From: JAEZBP01 sp963832725
GTDB taxonomy: Bacteria > Myxococcota_A > Polyangia > Polyangiales > Sandaracinaceae
Length of the DNA: 64,000 bases
Assembly: GCA_963832725.1 (NCBI GenBank)
Contig: CAWHVG010000007.1
Location: 248,001-312,000 of the forward strand
Direction: 5' to 3'
Of the stretch, positions 27,431 through 36,607 are shown in pieces (the stretch's first letter is position 1; each line of letters starts with the position of its first letter). Below the pieces are notes generated by a model that made no database searches, was not told where the DNA came from, and saw only the letters and a program-made list of their open reading frames with translations. The position numbers were made by a program, and so were the translations under genes.

Positions 27431-29224
27431 CTATTCCATGCGCCTTGCGAGGTCGGGCCGAGGTTGGCGGCTGCCGCTGCGAAGCTGCAACAGGCGATAC
27501 AGCAGGAGACCCACCAGTAGTGCGGCGCCCACGCCGACCCATGCCGGCAGCCGCGACACGATGTCGACGCCCACGCCCAGGACGCCGTCCAGCTGCCCTG
27601 CCGGTCGGTGGAACCAGAATCCCACCGCGGCCACCACCGCCAGCGCCACCGCGGTCACGCCGAAGTTCAGCGCGCCCACCGCGAGCGCGTCGAGTTTGCT
27701 GACCGTCGGCGCGAGGATGCGGGCGCGTCGGCGCATCCACTCGGTCTCGAGGAGACGATGTTCGGACGACACCGCCGCGAGCCGTGACGCGCGCACCAGC
27801 AGGCGCGCCCGGCGCACCCACGGCGGATGCGCCCTGCGATGCTCCTCGGCCAGCCGGCGCTTCACCGCGGCGCCCTCCGAGCGGGTGAGCGCGTGGTGGT
27901 TCAGGTTCGGCGCGAGCACGCGGAGGGAGACCTCGATGGTCAGCCGGGTGCGGATGAGACGTAGGAACTGCCAGTTGGCGGGGATGCCGCTGAGCTGCTC
28001 GGCCCGGGCCAGTGCCACCGCCAAGCGCGCCGCCGACTTCTGCTCGAATTCGAGGCCGTAGGTGTGCGCGCGCAGCTCGAAGTCGCGCATGAGCCGGACC
28101 GCCGCCGCCCGGTAGGGCTCGAGGTCCGTCGCTGGCAGGTTGGGCCGGGTGAGCAGGATGAGGTCCGCCGCCCGGGCATACTCGCCGGCGATCATCGCGT
28201 CGTTGTTGGCGAAGGCGTAGTGGAGCACGTCCGCGTCGAAGCTGCCGGTGACGCCGAAGTCGATGAGGACGAATTTGCTGTCGCGCAGCAGGATGATGTT
28301 CCCCGGGTGCAGGTCGCCGTGAAAGAGGTTGTCCTCGAACACCTGCCGGAAGACGCTGCGAACCAGGCGGCGCGCCACGAGCTCGGGATCGATGTTGTTC
28401 TCGTAGAGCCACATGCGGGCGCGCGCCGGATCGTGACGCATCGCGCGCAGCAAATCCGCCATCATCGCGCCGGGCACGTACTCCATCACGAGCACGCGGT
28501 CGGTGGAATGACGACGGTAGACCTTGGGGACGTGGACGTGGCGGTGGCCGCGGAGGCTGCGACGCATCCGCTTCATCGATGAGGCTTCGTAGCGGTAGTC
28601 CAGCTCCTCCTCGAGGCTGCGCTCGAGCTCGGCGAAGAACTCCTCCAGGTGCTCGGTGGAGCGCCTCCGCAGCCGGGAGAACAAGCGCATGGCGCCACCG
28701 ATGAGGCGTAAATCGCCGCGCACCCGCGCTTCGATGTGCGGCCTTCGGACCTTCACGGCGACCTCCCGCTCGCCGAGCCTCAGGCGCGCCCGGTGGAGCT
28801 GGCCGATGGAGGCGGCCGCAAAGGGGACCGGATCGAACGCCGTGAAAACGTCCTCGAGCGGGCGTTCGAGGGCCTCTGCGACGATTTCCCGAGCGACCTC
28901 GCCGGGAAAGGCATCGGCCTGATCCTGTAGGGCCACGAAGGCGTCGCAGAAGTCGGCCGGGAAGAGGTCTACGCGCATCGAGAGGATCTGCCCGAGCTTG
29001 ATCCACACGCCACCGAGTAGCTCGAAGCGGCGACGCAGGTCCTCCCCGAGGGCACGGGGATTGGCGCGGCGGCGCAGGCGGGCCCAGAGCGCGAAGGCGG
29101 CGAATCCGCCGATCACCCGCATGATGTGGAAGACGCGGCCCCGACCGGGAGCGAGCAACGGCCGGACCAGAGGACGCCGGCGGGACGTCTCCAGGGGGGT
29201 GGCGATCAGGCTGGATGCGATCAT
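27431..29224 (-). CDS. UbiB/ABC1 (AarF) atypical kinase with C-terminal membrane helices, paralogue B
   Basis: Second UbiB-family protein, 597 residues, same architecture as paralogue A. Motifs are closer to the family norm: WIKLGQILSMR, AAASIGQLHRARL (Ala-rich loop), VAVKVRRP, LFHGDLHPGNIILL, and an intact metal motif LIDFGVTG. The C-terminus has two membrane helices (GVTAVALAVVAAVGFWF; VGVGAALLVGLLLYRLL). The start at 29224 gives a length equal to its paralogue. It is 166 bp downstream of the ABC exporter gene on the same strand and directly upstream of paralogue A. A paired active and degenerate kinase could work as a heterodimer, but this is an inference. Confidence 0.88.
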   Translation of the reverse strand: MIASSLIATPLETSRRRPLVRPLLAPGRGRVFHIMRVIGGFAAFALWARLRRRANPRALGEDLRRRFELLGGVWIKLGQILSMRVDLFPADFCDAFVALQDQADAFPGEVAREIVAEALERPLEDVFTAFDPVPFAAASIGQLHRARLRLGEREVAVKVRRPHIEARVRGDLRLIGGAMRLFSRLRRRSTEHLEEFFAELERSLEEELDYRYEASSMKRMRRSLRGHRHVHVPKVYRRHSTDRVLVMEYVPGAMMADLLRAMRHDPARARMWLYENNIDPELVARRLVRSVFRQVFEDNLFHGDLHPGNIILLRDSKFVLIDFGVTGSFDADVLHYAFANNDAMIAGEYARAADLILLTRPNLPATDLEPYRAAAVRLMRDFELRAHTYGLEFEQKSAARLAVALARAEQLSGIPANWQFLRLIRTRLTIEVSLRVLAPNLNHHALTRSEGAAVKRRLAEEHRRAHPPWVRRARLLVRASRLAAVSSEHRLLETEWMRRRARILAPTVSKLDALAVGALNFGVTAVALAVVAAVGFWFHRPAGQLDGVLGVGVDIVSRLPAWVGVGAALLVGLLLYRLLQLRSGSRQPRPDLARRME

Positions 29225-29390
29225 CGAAGGCGCGTTTCCGGCCCTGCCAGCCGACCGTGTCCGGCAAACGCCGGGCACGTCACTGTGTGAGGACATCGAT
29301 GTATGCACGGCGCTGCACCGAAGCGTCAAGGCCGTGGCGTGGCTGGCCGGGGGGTCACAGTCACGAGAACCTCTGCCGACCCACGTGATG

Positions 29391-31625
29391 TCACAGGACC
29401 TCAGCCTCCGCGCGTCGGCCAGCCCGCGCGTCGGCCGACGCCTCGCGGCGGCGGGCCTCGGCCTCGAGGAGCTCGCGCATGCCCGGCGCCGCCAGGAGCA
29501 GCCGATCGAGCTCGGCCCTCGCGAGTGAGCAGAGCAGGGTCGGCGTCCGCGCGCGCACGGTGGCCTGCCTCGGCGTGTTGCGCAGCAGAGCGAGCTCGCC
29601 GAAGTGATCACCGTCCACGAGGCGCGCCACCTCCTGCTCTGCGTCGCCCGCGGTCGAGACGGTCACGTTCGCCTCGCCGCGAGCGATGAGGTACAGGCGG
29701 TCGCCAGCGTCTCCCTCTCGCACGATCACGTCGCCGGCGTTCACGCGCTCCACGAGCAGGCGGGGGACGAGGGCTTCCCGCTGGGCCTCGTCGAGGTGGT
29801 CCAGGAGCGGCACGGTGGCCAGCCAGGCGGCGCTCACAGTGGCCATTCGGCCGTCGCCGCTCACCTCCACGCCGCCCTGGCGCTCGTACATCTCGGCGTA
29901 GAGCCCGCGGGCGGCGACCAGCGCGTCGTGGGTCCCTGCCTCGACCAGCTGTCCGTCGCGAAGCACGAAGATGCGATCGTAGTCGCGGACGGTGTTCAGG
30001 CGGTGGGTGACCGAGACGATGAGCCGGTCGCCAGCGAGGCCTCGAATCGCGTCGCCGACGGCGGCCTCGGTCTGCGGATCCAGAGCGCTCGTGGCTTCGT
30101 CGAGCAGGAGCAGATCCGGGGAGCGAACGAGGGCGCGGGCCAGGGAGATGCGCTGGCGCTGGCCCCCGGACAGGTTGCCCCCGTCGACGGCGATGGGAGT
30201 GTCGTAGCCTGCCGGCATCGACTCGATGACGTCGTGGATGCCCGCCGCCCTTGCCGCCGCGACGATCTCGTCGTCGGTGGCGTCGAGGCGGCCCAGACGG
30301 ATGTTTTCGCGCACGCTGAGCTGGAAGAGCGCCGTGTCCTGGAAGACGACGGCGATGCGATCGCGCAGGGAAGCGGGAGAGAGCTCGCGGATGTCGCGGC
30401 CGGCCCAACGCACCGCCCCTGCCTCCGGCGCGCTGAAGCCGAGGAGCAGGCGAAGGACGGTGCTCTTGCCCGAGCCGCTCGGCCCCACCAGGGCGACGCG
30501 TCCGCGCTCGGGCATCTCGAGCGAGAGGCGCTCGACGGCGAGGCGGCCGGGGGCATACCCGAACGAGACGTCCTCCAGGGACAGGCCACGGCGCAGGGGC
30601 GGCGCCGGATCGCCGTGCTGCTCGTCGGGTGTCGAGATGGCCGGCGCGTCGAGGAGGCGCCCAACTCGCTCGGCCGCCTCGAAGGCCTTCAGGGTGAGCG
30701 GCATGCCCTCGGCGACCTGGAAGATGCCATCGACGACGCTGACGATGAGCGCGAGAAAGGCGATCAGCGCACCCATGGTCATGAGCCCGGTGAAGGTGAG
30801 GTACACGCTGCCGACGATGACCGCCCAGCGCACCACCGACATGCCGGCGACCGTGGTCAGATCCGCCATCAGACTCCACCAGGCGGAGCGCTGCTCACCC
30901 GCCGCCACCGCGTCGGCCAGGGCGCCGAAGCGCGCCTGCCAGTGGTCGACGAGGCCGAAAACGCGCACGACCGGCTGCTGGGAGAGGATGTCGCGAAGGG
31001 TATCCCCGAGGGCGCGTTCGGAGGGCTCTTGCGCCCGCATGGCGACCCTGTACCGACGCGACGCGCCCGAGGGGAGGATGGCCGCGACGCCGCCGCCGAC
31101 CAGGGTCACGACGGCGAGTCGCCACTCCACGACGAAGAGGAAGACCAGGCTCATGAAGCTCATGGTCAGGCCGCTGAGTGCGCGCGGGCCGGCGCTCACG
31201 AAGAACGTGACGAGGGTCGTGACGTGCTCTGTGAAGACCGCCTGGAGCTCCGGTTTGGACGTCGACACGAGGTCGTCGACGGACCGTCGCTGGAGGTGCG
31301 CGAGCATGCGGGTGCGCAGCCGGTGTGCCGTACTGGCCGCGAAGCGGGAGAGCACCCCGTCGCGGATGAAGAGCAGCATCACCTGCGCGACGATCAGGCC
31401 GAAGAGCAGCGCCGCCCCGGTGATCAGGGCGCTCAGATCGTGTTCGGGCAGCGCGTGATCAATCAGATCGCGCATCACCAGCGGCACGGCCACGTAGAGG
31501 AGCGCGACGACCACCGTCAGGGCGGTCGCTGCGACCGCCAGCCCCGCCCGCTGGCGCGCGACCCTGCCGATCGCGGCGAGTGGGGAGCGTGGCGTGTCGG
31601 CACCCTTTCCGATCATTGATGGCAT
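29391..31625 (-). CDS. ABC exporter fused to a C-terminal cyclic-nucleotide-binding domain
   Basis: Half-size ABC exporter of 744 residues. Six transmembrane helices fill residues 20-310, including LAVAATALTVVVALLYVAVP and FMSLVFLFVVEWRLAVVTLV. The ATPase domain has Walker A GPSGSGKST, the Q-loop VVFQDTALF, signature LSGGQRQR, Walker B LLLLDEATSALD and the H-loop in SVTHR. After residue 590 comes a cNMP-binding domain: AGDVIVREGDAGDRLYLIA, RGEANV and GDHFGELALLRNTPRQATVR, with the phosphate-binding FGELALL..PRxAT pattern. The ATG at 31625 is chosen because GGAGG lies eight bases before it. The cargo is unknown. The UbiB pair follows, and transport could be gated by cAMP or cGMP. Confidence 0.9.
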   Translation of the reverse strand: MPSMIGKGADTPRSPLAAIGRVARQRAGLAVAATALTVVVALLYVAVPLVMRDLIDHALPEHDLSALITGAALLFGLIVAQVMLLFIRDGVLSRFAASTAHRLRTRMLAHLQRRSVDDLVSTSKPELQAVFTEHVTTLVTFFVSAGPRALSGLTMSFMSLVFLFVVEWRLAVVTLVGGGVAAILPSGASRRYRVAMRAQEPSERALGDTLRDILSQQPVVRVFGLVDHWQARFGALADAVAAGEQRSAWWSLMADLTTVAGMSVVRWAVIVGSVYLTFTGLMTMGALIAFLALIVSVVDGIFQVAEGMPLTLKAFEAAERVGRLLDAPAISTPDEQHGDPAPPLRRGLSLEDVSFGYAPGRLAVERLSLEMPERGRVALVGPSGSGKSTVLRLLLGFSAPEAGAVRWAGRDIRELSPASLRDRIAVVFQDTALFQLSVRENIRLGRLDATDDEIVAAARAAGIHDVIESMPAGYDTPIAVDGGNLSGGQRQRISLARALVRSPDLLLLDEATSALDPQTEAAVGDAIRGLAGDRLIVSVTHRLNTVRDYDRIFVLRDGQLVEAGTHDALVAARGLYAEMYERQGGVEVSGDGRMATVSAAWLATVPLLDHLDEAQREALVPRLLVERVNAGDVIVREGDAGDRLYLIARGEANVTVSTAGDAEQEVARLVDGDHFGELALLRNTPRQATVRARTPTLLCSLARAELDRLLLAAPGMRELLEAEARRREASADARAGRRAEAEVL

Positions 31626-31839
31626 TGGCGGAACCTCCGGGTCCCGGCCGCGGGTCGATGTTGAGCTCAACGCGGCGGCATCCTAGCAGGATTGGGTGCG
31701 AAGAAAAGGATGGTCGGTGAGGGACGGGCACAGCCGCGGACGAGCGTGGCAGGCGGACCTCCATCGGTTTGCGCTTCCCTCGCGTTTCACTCTCCCCATA
31801 TGTGTGAGTGATGAGGTCCGGTGATACGCGCACGGCCGC

Positions 31840-32097
31840 GTGTCTCGAGGCCTGCGAAGCGCGAATTACACGCTCTCGGTCGAGAGTGGGCGAACACCGC
31901 CACGTCTGCCCGTCGATATCCGAGATTTACTCCGGTATCATATCCGCAGTTCGGCGCTGTCTAGAGAAGAGCGCGTGGGAAAGACCCGTTTCGAGATCGA
32001 GGCCGAAAAACTGGCAGATGCAACGAAGCGTGGGCAACCGATGGCACTGCCATGGCCGCTCTCCACATCCGACGGCTGGCGGGCAATGAGTCGATAG
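31840..32097 (+). CDS. Small hypothetical protein
   Basis: An 85-residue open frame in a stretch of clearly lower GC than its surroundings. It reads, from a GTG, NYTLSVESGRTPPRLPVDIR, DLLRYHIRSSALSREERVG and ADATKRGQPMALPWPLS. The mix of residues looks like a real protein, but no family is recognised and no clear ribosome site precedes it. It overlaps the C-terminal end of a minus-strand hypothetical reading frame. It may be foreign DNA or a fragment. Confidence 0.3.
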   Translation: MSRGLRSANYTLSVESGRTPPRLPVDIRDLLRYHIRSSALSREERVGKTRFEIEAEKLADATKRGQPMALPWPLSTSDGWRAMSR

Positions 32098-33325
32098 GAC
32101 CTCGGAACCGGCCAAACCGCATAGGAGGCGCTCGGTGGCGGGCGAAGCGGACGCGTCTCGCGCTGCACATGAACGCTCTGGTAGCTGGAAATGGGATGGC
32201 GGAGCGGCGTCGATGACGAGGGGCGCCAGATCAGGCGACCTCGGACGGAGCGGTGCCTCGGCGCGTCCTCCGTGAAGAGGGAGGTGGTGAACGCCAGGGC
32301 TGGAGCAAACCTCGAACAGATGCCTGAGCGCCGGCAGCTGAAACGACGCTTCGAAGTCGGCGTCCGAGAGCGCGCCCGCCCGCGCGGTGTCGTCCTCCGC
32401 GATCGCGCGCTCGAGGGCCGCGAGCATCCCGTCAGCGTGCTTCTTGGCCATCGACTCGAGCGTGTGCTCGAGGAAGGTCACGGCCCACGCGGGCGGCGCG
32501 CCGACCCACTCGTCGAGCTCCACGCCCGCGGCGTGGACGCGCGCTTCGGTCGTGTGCACGGTGGCCGGATCGTCAATCGACACGCGGTAGCGAAGGGCGT
32601 CGTCCTGGTCGGAGTCGCGCTCGAGGACGATGCGCGGGCCGTGCGATGGGTGGAGCGAGGCCATCGTCCCTCGAGGGTTCGCGAAGGGATCGATCAGCCC
32701 CGCGTCCGGCATGCCGGCGTCCGGCAGCTCGGTCGGCGTCATCTCGCCGAGCGTGTTGATCCGAACCGTGCCGCTCCGCACCGAAGCCCGAGCCCGAACC
32801 GCAGCTGGTGCTTCTCTTCGACTCCGAGCCAAGCCCGCCACCGTCCTCCTCCCGCCACCCGTGGCGCTGGCTCTTGCAGCGCGTGTACGCGGTCGACATC
32901 CTCACCTGCCCGTTGAGGCACGTCATCTCGGTGTCCTTGTTGCGGATGAGCGTGGGCCAGTCGAAGGTCGCGTCCCCCGTCCAACCGAAGCCGTTCACCA
33001 CGAGCTCGAGGCTCGCCGCTCCGTCGACGTCGAACGCGCCGTAGACGCTGGCCGCGATCGCCCAGAACACGCCCTCCACGTCGCTCCGCGCCGCCAGGTA
33101 GAGCCGGGACGCGGCCGCGTCCGCCAGCTCGTCGTCGCCTACCTGCCTCGCGGCGGTCGCGAGCGCGAGCGTGCCGATCCAGCCATCGCCCGGACGCTCG
33201 GGCTCCCCCGGCACCCACCCGCGACCGCTCGGGTCGCGCGTCAGCGCGGCGACCGACGGGGCGGCGGTGACGTAAGCGTCGATCCGTCCGCGGCCGGGCC
33301 CACGGATCCGAGCGCCACCGGCTGA
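31927..33325 (-). CDS. Hypothetical protein in several frames (two or more frameshifts)
   Basis: Function not recognised. One frame gives RIDAYVTAAPSVAALTRDPS, DGWIGTLALATAARQVGDDE, GVFWAIAASVYGAFDVDGAA and TLIRNKDTEMTCLNGQVRMS. A second gives AWLGVEEKHQLRFGLGLRCG. A third gives TVRINTLGEMTPTELPDAGM, HPSHGPRIVLERDSDQDDAL and VTFLEHTLESMAKKHADG. They line up head to tail as one protein broken near 32840 and 32780. It has no signal peptide that I can see and starts just behind the stop of the kinase gene. A GTG near 33322 with a further indel is a possible start. The last 100 residues before the stop at 31927 look less coding, so the true end may be near 32300. Confidence 0.45.
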
Positions 33326-35182
33326 TCAGACGCCAGCGCGCGCCGGGAGCGACTGGATGGGACGCTGCGCGTCGTGCCACATCCACCAGGCGGTCACGAA
33401 GATCGGGATGGCGAGCAGACCGAAGATCTCGAAGTGATAGGGAGGGAAGAGCCAGGCCAGGCCCGCCACGGAGAAGTGTCCGAGCGAGAAGGGTAGCCAC
33501 GACTTTCCCACGAATGAGACGCCGCTGGTCCACACGACCCCGGCGACGAACGCACCGAGCACGGTCGACTGCGGCATCGACAATCCGAGCGCGCCCATCA
33601 GCGGCCAGAGGAAGACGCTGGAGACGAAGACCAAGAACCCGAGCTGCATCAGCCGGCGGTTGGTCGAGGTCCGCTCTTCGTGCCGAGAGAGGTACAGCTC
33701 GATCGCGCTCCCGGCGATGAAGGTGCAGCCGAGCATCGCGAAGCGCAGGTGATCGATCACGAAGACGCCGGAGCGGGTGAGCGCGCCGCAGGACCCGCAG
33801 AAGATGATCCAGCCGAAGCCTGCGAGCACCGCTCGCCGCGCCCGCTGCCGGATCCCCCGGCGTGGATCCGCGTCCCGCTCGAGCGCCTCGAGACGCTCGA
33901 CGGCGGCGTTGACGCGGGCGCTCAGCTCGGCCGACGGATCGTCGTGCTGGCGCAGCAGCTTACGCGCCACGTGCGGTGCTCCCTGGGCCAGCTCGTGCTC
34001 TACCATCCGCGTCAGCAGGACGCGCAAGCCGGTCCGGGCGCGCTCGTTCTCGGGCCAGCTCCGGAGCGCCTGCTCGAACGCGAAGCGCGCTTCGTGGAAG
34101 CGGCCATCGAGCTCTTCGTCGTCCAACGCGGTCGTGTCGAGCTCGGCGGCCCGCCGCTCGCCCTGCTCGCACAGCTCCATCGAGCCGCGATGGGTGAGGA
34201 AGGACTCGACCGCCTCCGCGAAGAGCGCCGCCGACTCGAAGCAATCGGAGGGCTCCGGCGCCATGGCCCGCTGCGCGATCGCCGCGAGCTCGGCCGGTAC
34301 CTCCTCGCCGTACTCGTGCGGCTCCGAGAGGTGTGCCTCGAGGAGGATGGCGTGGATGGTGGGGCCGAGGTGTGGTGGGTCCCCGGTGATGACGTGGTGG
34401 AGCGTGGCGCCGAGGAGGTAGACGTCCGACCAGACGCCCAGGCGCTCTCCGTTTCCGAGGGCCATCTCCGGCGCGAGGTAGACAGGCGTCCCCTCGATCG
34501 CGCGCACCGTTCGGGCGTGCGGGATGTTGGTGTGCGCTCCGATCGAGACCGCGACACCCCAGTCCACGAGATACACCTCGCCGAACGTGCCGAGCATGAC
34601 GTTGTCGGGCTTCACGTCGCGATGGATGACGCAACGCGAGTGTGCGAAGTGCAGCGCGAGCGCGACCTGCCGAAGGATCTCGAGGTTGCGCCGCAGGAAG
34701 CGACGCTCGAGGCGCTCTCCGTCCGGCGGATCGCCGAGCATCGACGACCAGGGCGTGCCGTCGATGCGCTTCATGACGATGAGGGGACGGCCGTCCTCGT
34801 CCCGCCCGAGCATGTGCACCGGGACGACGTTCGGGTGCTCCACCAGGCCCGTGACGCGTCATTCGCGCAAGAGCTGCAGCTCGTGCCCGGTGACGGCGAC
34901 GCCCGCGCGGAGCGTCTTGACCGCGACCGAGCGCTCGAGGTCCGTCTGCGTAGCGCGGTAGACGACGCCCATGCCTCCTTCGCCGAGCAGCTCCTCGAGG
35001 CGAATCAGCGATGCGTGCTCCACGCGAGGCGGGCCGACGAGGTGCGGCAAGTGCTCCGGCGCCGTGGTGGTCGCCGGCAGCGTCGCCGAGCGCGCCGTGG
35101 CGTCCCGTACCGAGGGCAGGTGGACACCGAGGGTGGTCCACGCCGCGGTGAGCGTGGCCTCGCTCCTCTTCTCGGAGGCCAT
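33326..35182 (-). CDS. Membrane-anchored Ser/Thr protein kinase (one frameshift)
   Basis: Eukaryotic-like kinase of about 618 residues. The N-lobe is LLGEGGMGVVYRATQTDLER with VAVKTL (ATP lysine). After a break near 34860 the frame continues VEHPNVVPVHMLGR. The catalytic loop is CVIHRDVKPDNVML. The metal motif is VDWGV (DWG for DFG). The activation segment ends GTPVYLAPE. A tetratricopeptide-like helical region follows (LDGRFHEARFAFEQALRSWP). About five C-terminal helices (LGFLVFVSSVFLWPLMGAL; TVLGAFVAGVVWTSGVSF; IFGLLAIPIFVTAWWMW) anchor it in the membrane. The arrangement is common in myxobacterial kinases. The hypothetical gene follows directly behind its stop and may be its partner. Confidence 0.86.
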
Positions 35183-35380
35183 GACGCGCGCCGTTATCGC
35201 CGTCACTCTCCGGGATGTCCAGCCGAGTGGCGCGGTCGGGACAGACCTCCCGCGCCCGTCTTCCTCTGATCTGACTGGGGCTGGACCACGCGCGCGACGA
35301 CCCGTGAAGCCCGGCGCTCGCCTCCGACCACCCAGCTCGCTACGGCGGCTGGTAGACTCCGCGGCCGGGGAGCGCGAGCC

Positions 35381-35956
35381 ATGGCCACCGACATCGACGC
35401 CTACTTCGCAAACGCCAAGCGCTGGCGTGACGAGTCCGAGCGGCTCCGCGTGGTCCTGCTCGACTGCGGCCTCGAGGAGGCGATCAAGTGGGGCAAGCCC
35501 TGCTACGGCACGGGAAGCGCCAACATCGCGATCATGCAGCCCATGAAGGCGTTTCTGGCCCTGATGTTCTTCAGGGGAGCCCTCATCGACGACCCTGACG
35601 GCGTGCTCGAAAAGCAGGGCGAGAACAGCCGGTCCGCCCGTAGGGTCTGCTTCACGAGCGTGGAGCAGGTGGACCAAATGGGCGCCACGGTGCGGGCGCT
35701 GGTGCGCGGCGCCATCGCCGTGGAGGAGGCCGGGCTCAGCCTGCCCGAGCGGCCCGAGCTCGTGCTGGCGGAGGAGCTGCGAGAGAGGCTGGACGCCGAC
35801 CCGGCGCTGAAAGCGGCCTTCGAGTCGCTCACGCCGGGCCGTCAGCGCGCCTACAATCTTTACGTCTGCGGCGCCAAACAGGCGAACACCCGGGCGCGAA
35901 GAGTGGAACAGCACGTCCCGCGCATCCTGGCCGGCAAGGGCCTTCGGGACCGGTAG
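35381..35956 (+). CDS. YdeI/OmdA-like protein with DUF1801-type domain
   Basis: Cytoplasmic protein of 191 residues with GGGGAG before its ATG. The N-terminal YdhG-like fold reads ERLRVVLLDCGLEEAIKWGK, PCYGTGSANIAIMQPMKAFL and ALMFFRGALIDDP; the C-terminal part ends in the bacteriocin-protection-like stretch ALKAAFESLTPGRQRAYNLY. This is the normal YdeI layout, seen in small proteins linked to antimicrobial peptide tolerance in some bacteria. Orientation differs from its neighbours, so it is probably a single-gene unit. The function is inferred from family members only. Confidence 0.85.
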   Translation: MATDIDAYFANAKRWRDESERLRVVLLDCGLEEAIKWGKPCYGTGSANIAIMQPMKAFLALMFFRGALIDDPDGVLEKQGENSRSARRVCFTSVEQVDQMGATVRALVRGAIAVEEAGLSLPERPELVLAEELRERLDADPALKAAFESLTPGRQRAYNLYVCGAKQANTRARRVEQHVPRILAGKGLRDR

Positions 35957-36004
35957 TGCGCGTCGTCCCTCGAGAACCCGCCATCGGCTGAGGTATCGTC
36001 CACC

Positions 36005-36604
36005 ATGCTGAAGCGCGCCGCGTTGCTGACCGCGCTGTCCTGCCTCGCCACGCACGCGCGCGCCGATATCGTGGGCGGTGCACCGCCCACCAACCCAGAA
36101 GACCTCGATTGCCCGCGCGGCGCCGCAGCCGCCTACCCAATCGGGGAACCCGAGGGGTCCCGGATGTGGCTGCTCTGCGCGCCGACGACGTGCACGACGG
36201 ACGCCGACTGTTCGGACGGCCGCGTCTGCTCGGAAGGCGAGGTCGGCCTCTGCGTCAACGAGGTCCGGGCAAACGTGGAGCCGTCGCGACCAATCAGCCT
36301 GGTCGGTTGTGACCCCGACGGAACCTGCGGCGGCGCTGCGACGTGCCAACGAGCGCGCCGCTGCGTCCACGCCGACGAGAGAGCGCGCCCCGCATCGACG
36401 GAGGAGCCGAGCGAGCCCGACGCCCCTGTGCGCGATCCGGCGCCCGAGGACACTCGAGCGACCAATCCCAGCGCCGATATGCGGTCCACGAACACGCCAG
36501 CGACCAGCAGCGGGTGCGGCTGTCGCGTGAGCACGCGCCGTTCGGGCGTGTGGGGGCTGCTCATCGGGTTGCTCGGGCTCGCGTGGTTGCGTCGCCGCGG
36601 GTGA
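36005..36604 (+). CDS. Secreted Cys-rich protein with MYXO-CTERM-like sorting tail
   Basis: Exported protein of 199 residues. A signal peptide (AALLTALSCLATHARADI) precedes a Cys-rich domain (CPRGAAAAYPIG, CAPTTCTTDADCSDGRVC, CDPDGTCGGAATC) of the kind found in surface Cys-knot repeats. A Pro/Glu/Thr/Asp linker leads to the C-terminus GCGCRVSTRRSGVWGLLIGL, then LGLAWLRRRG. The Cys-x-Cys followed by one hydrophobic helix and terminal Arg residues fits the MYXO-CTERM signal, which in myxobacteria is processed and anchors proteins to the surface. Function of the ectodomain is unknown. Confidence 0.78.
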   Translation: MLKRAALLTALSCLATHARADIVGGAPPTNPEDLDCPRGAAAAYPIGEPEGSRMWLLCAPTTCTTDADCSDGRVCSEGEVGLCVNEVRANVEPSRPISLVGCDPDGTCGGAATCQRARRCVHADERARPASTEEPSEPDAPVRDPAPEDTRATNPSADMRSTNTPATSSGCGCRVSTRRSGVWGLLIGLLGLAWLRRRG

Positions 36605-36607
36605 CGC

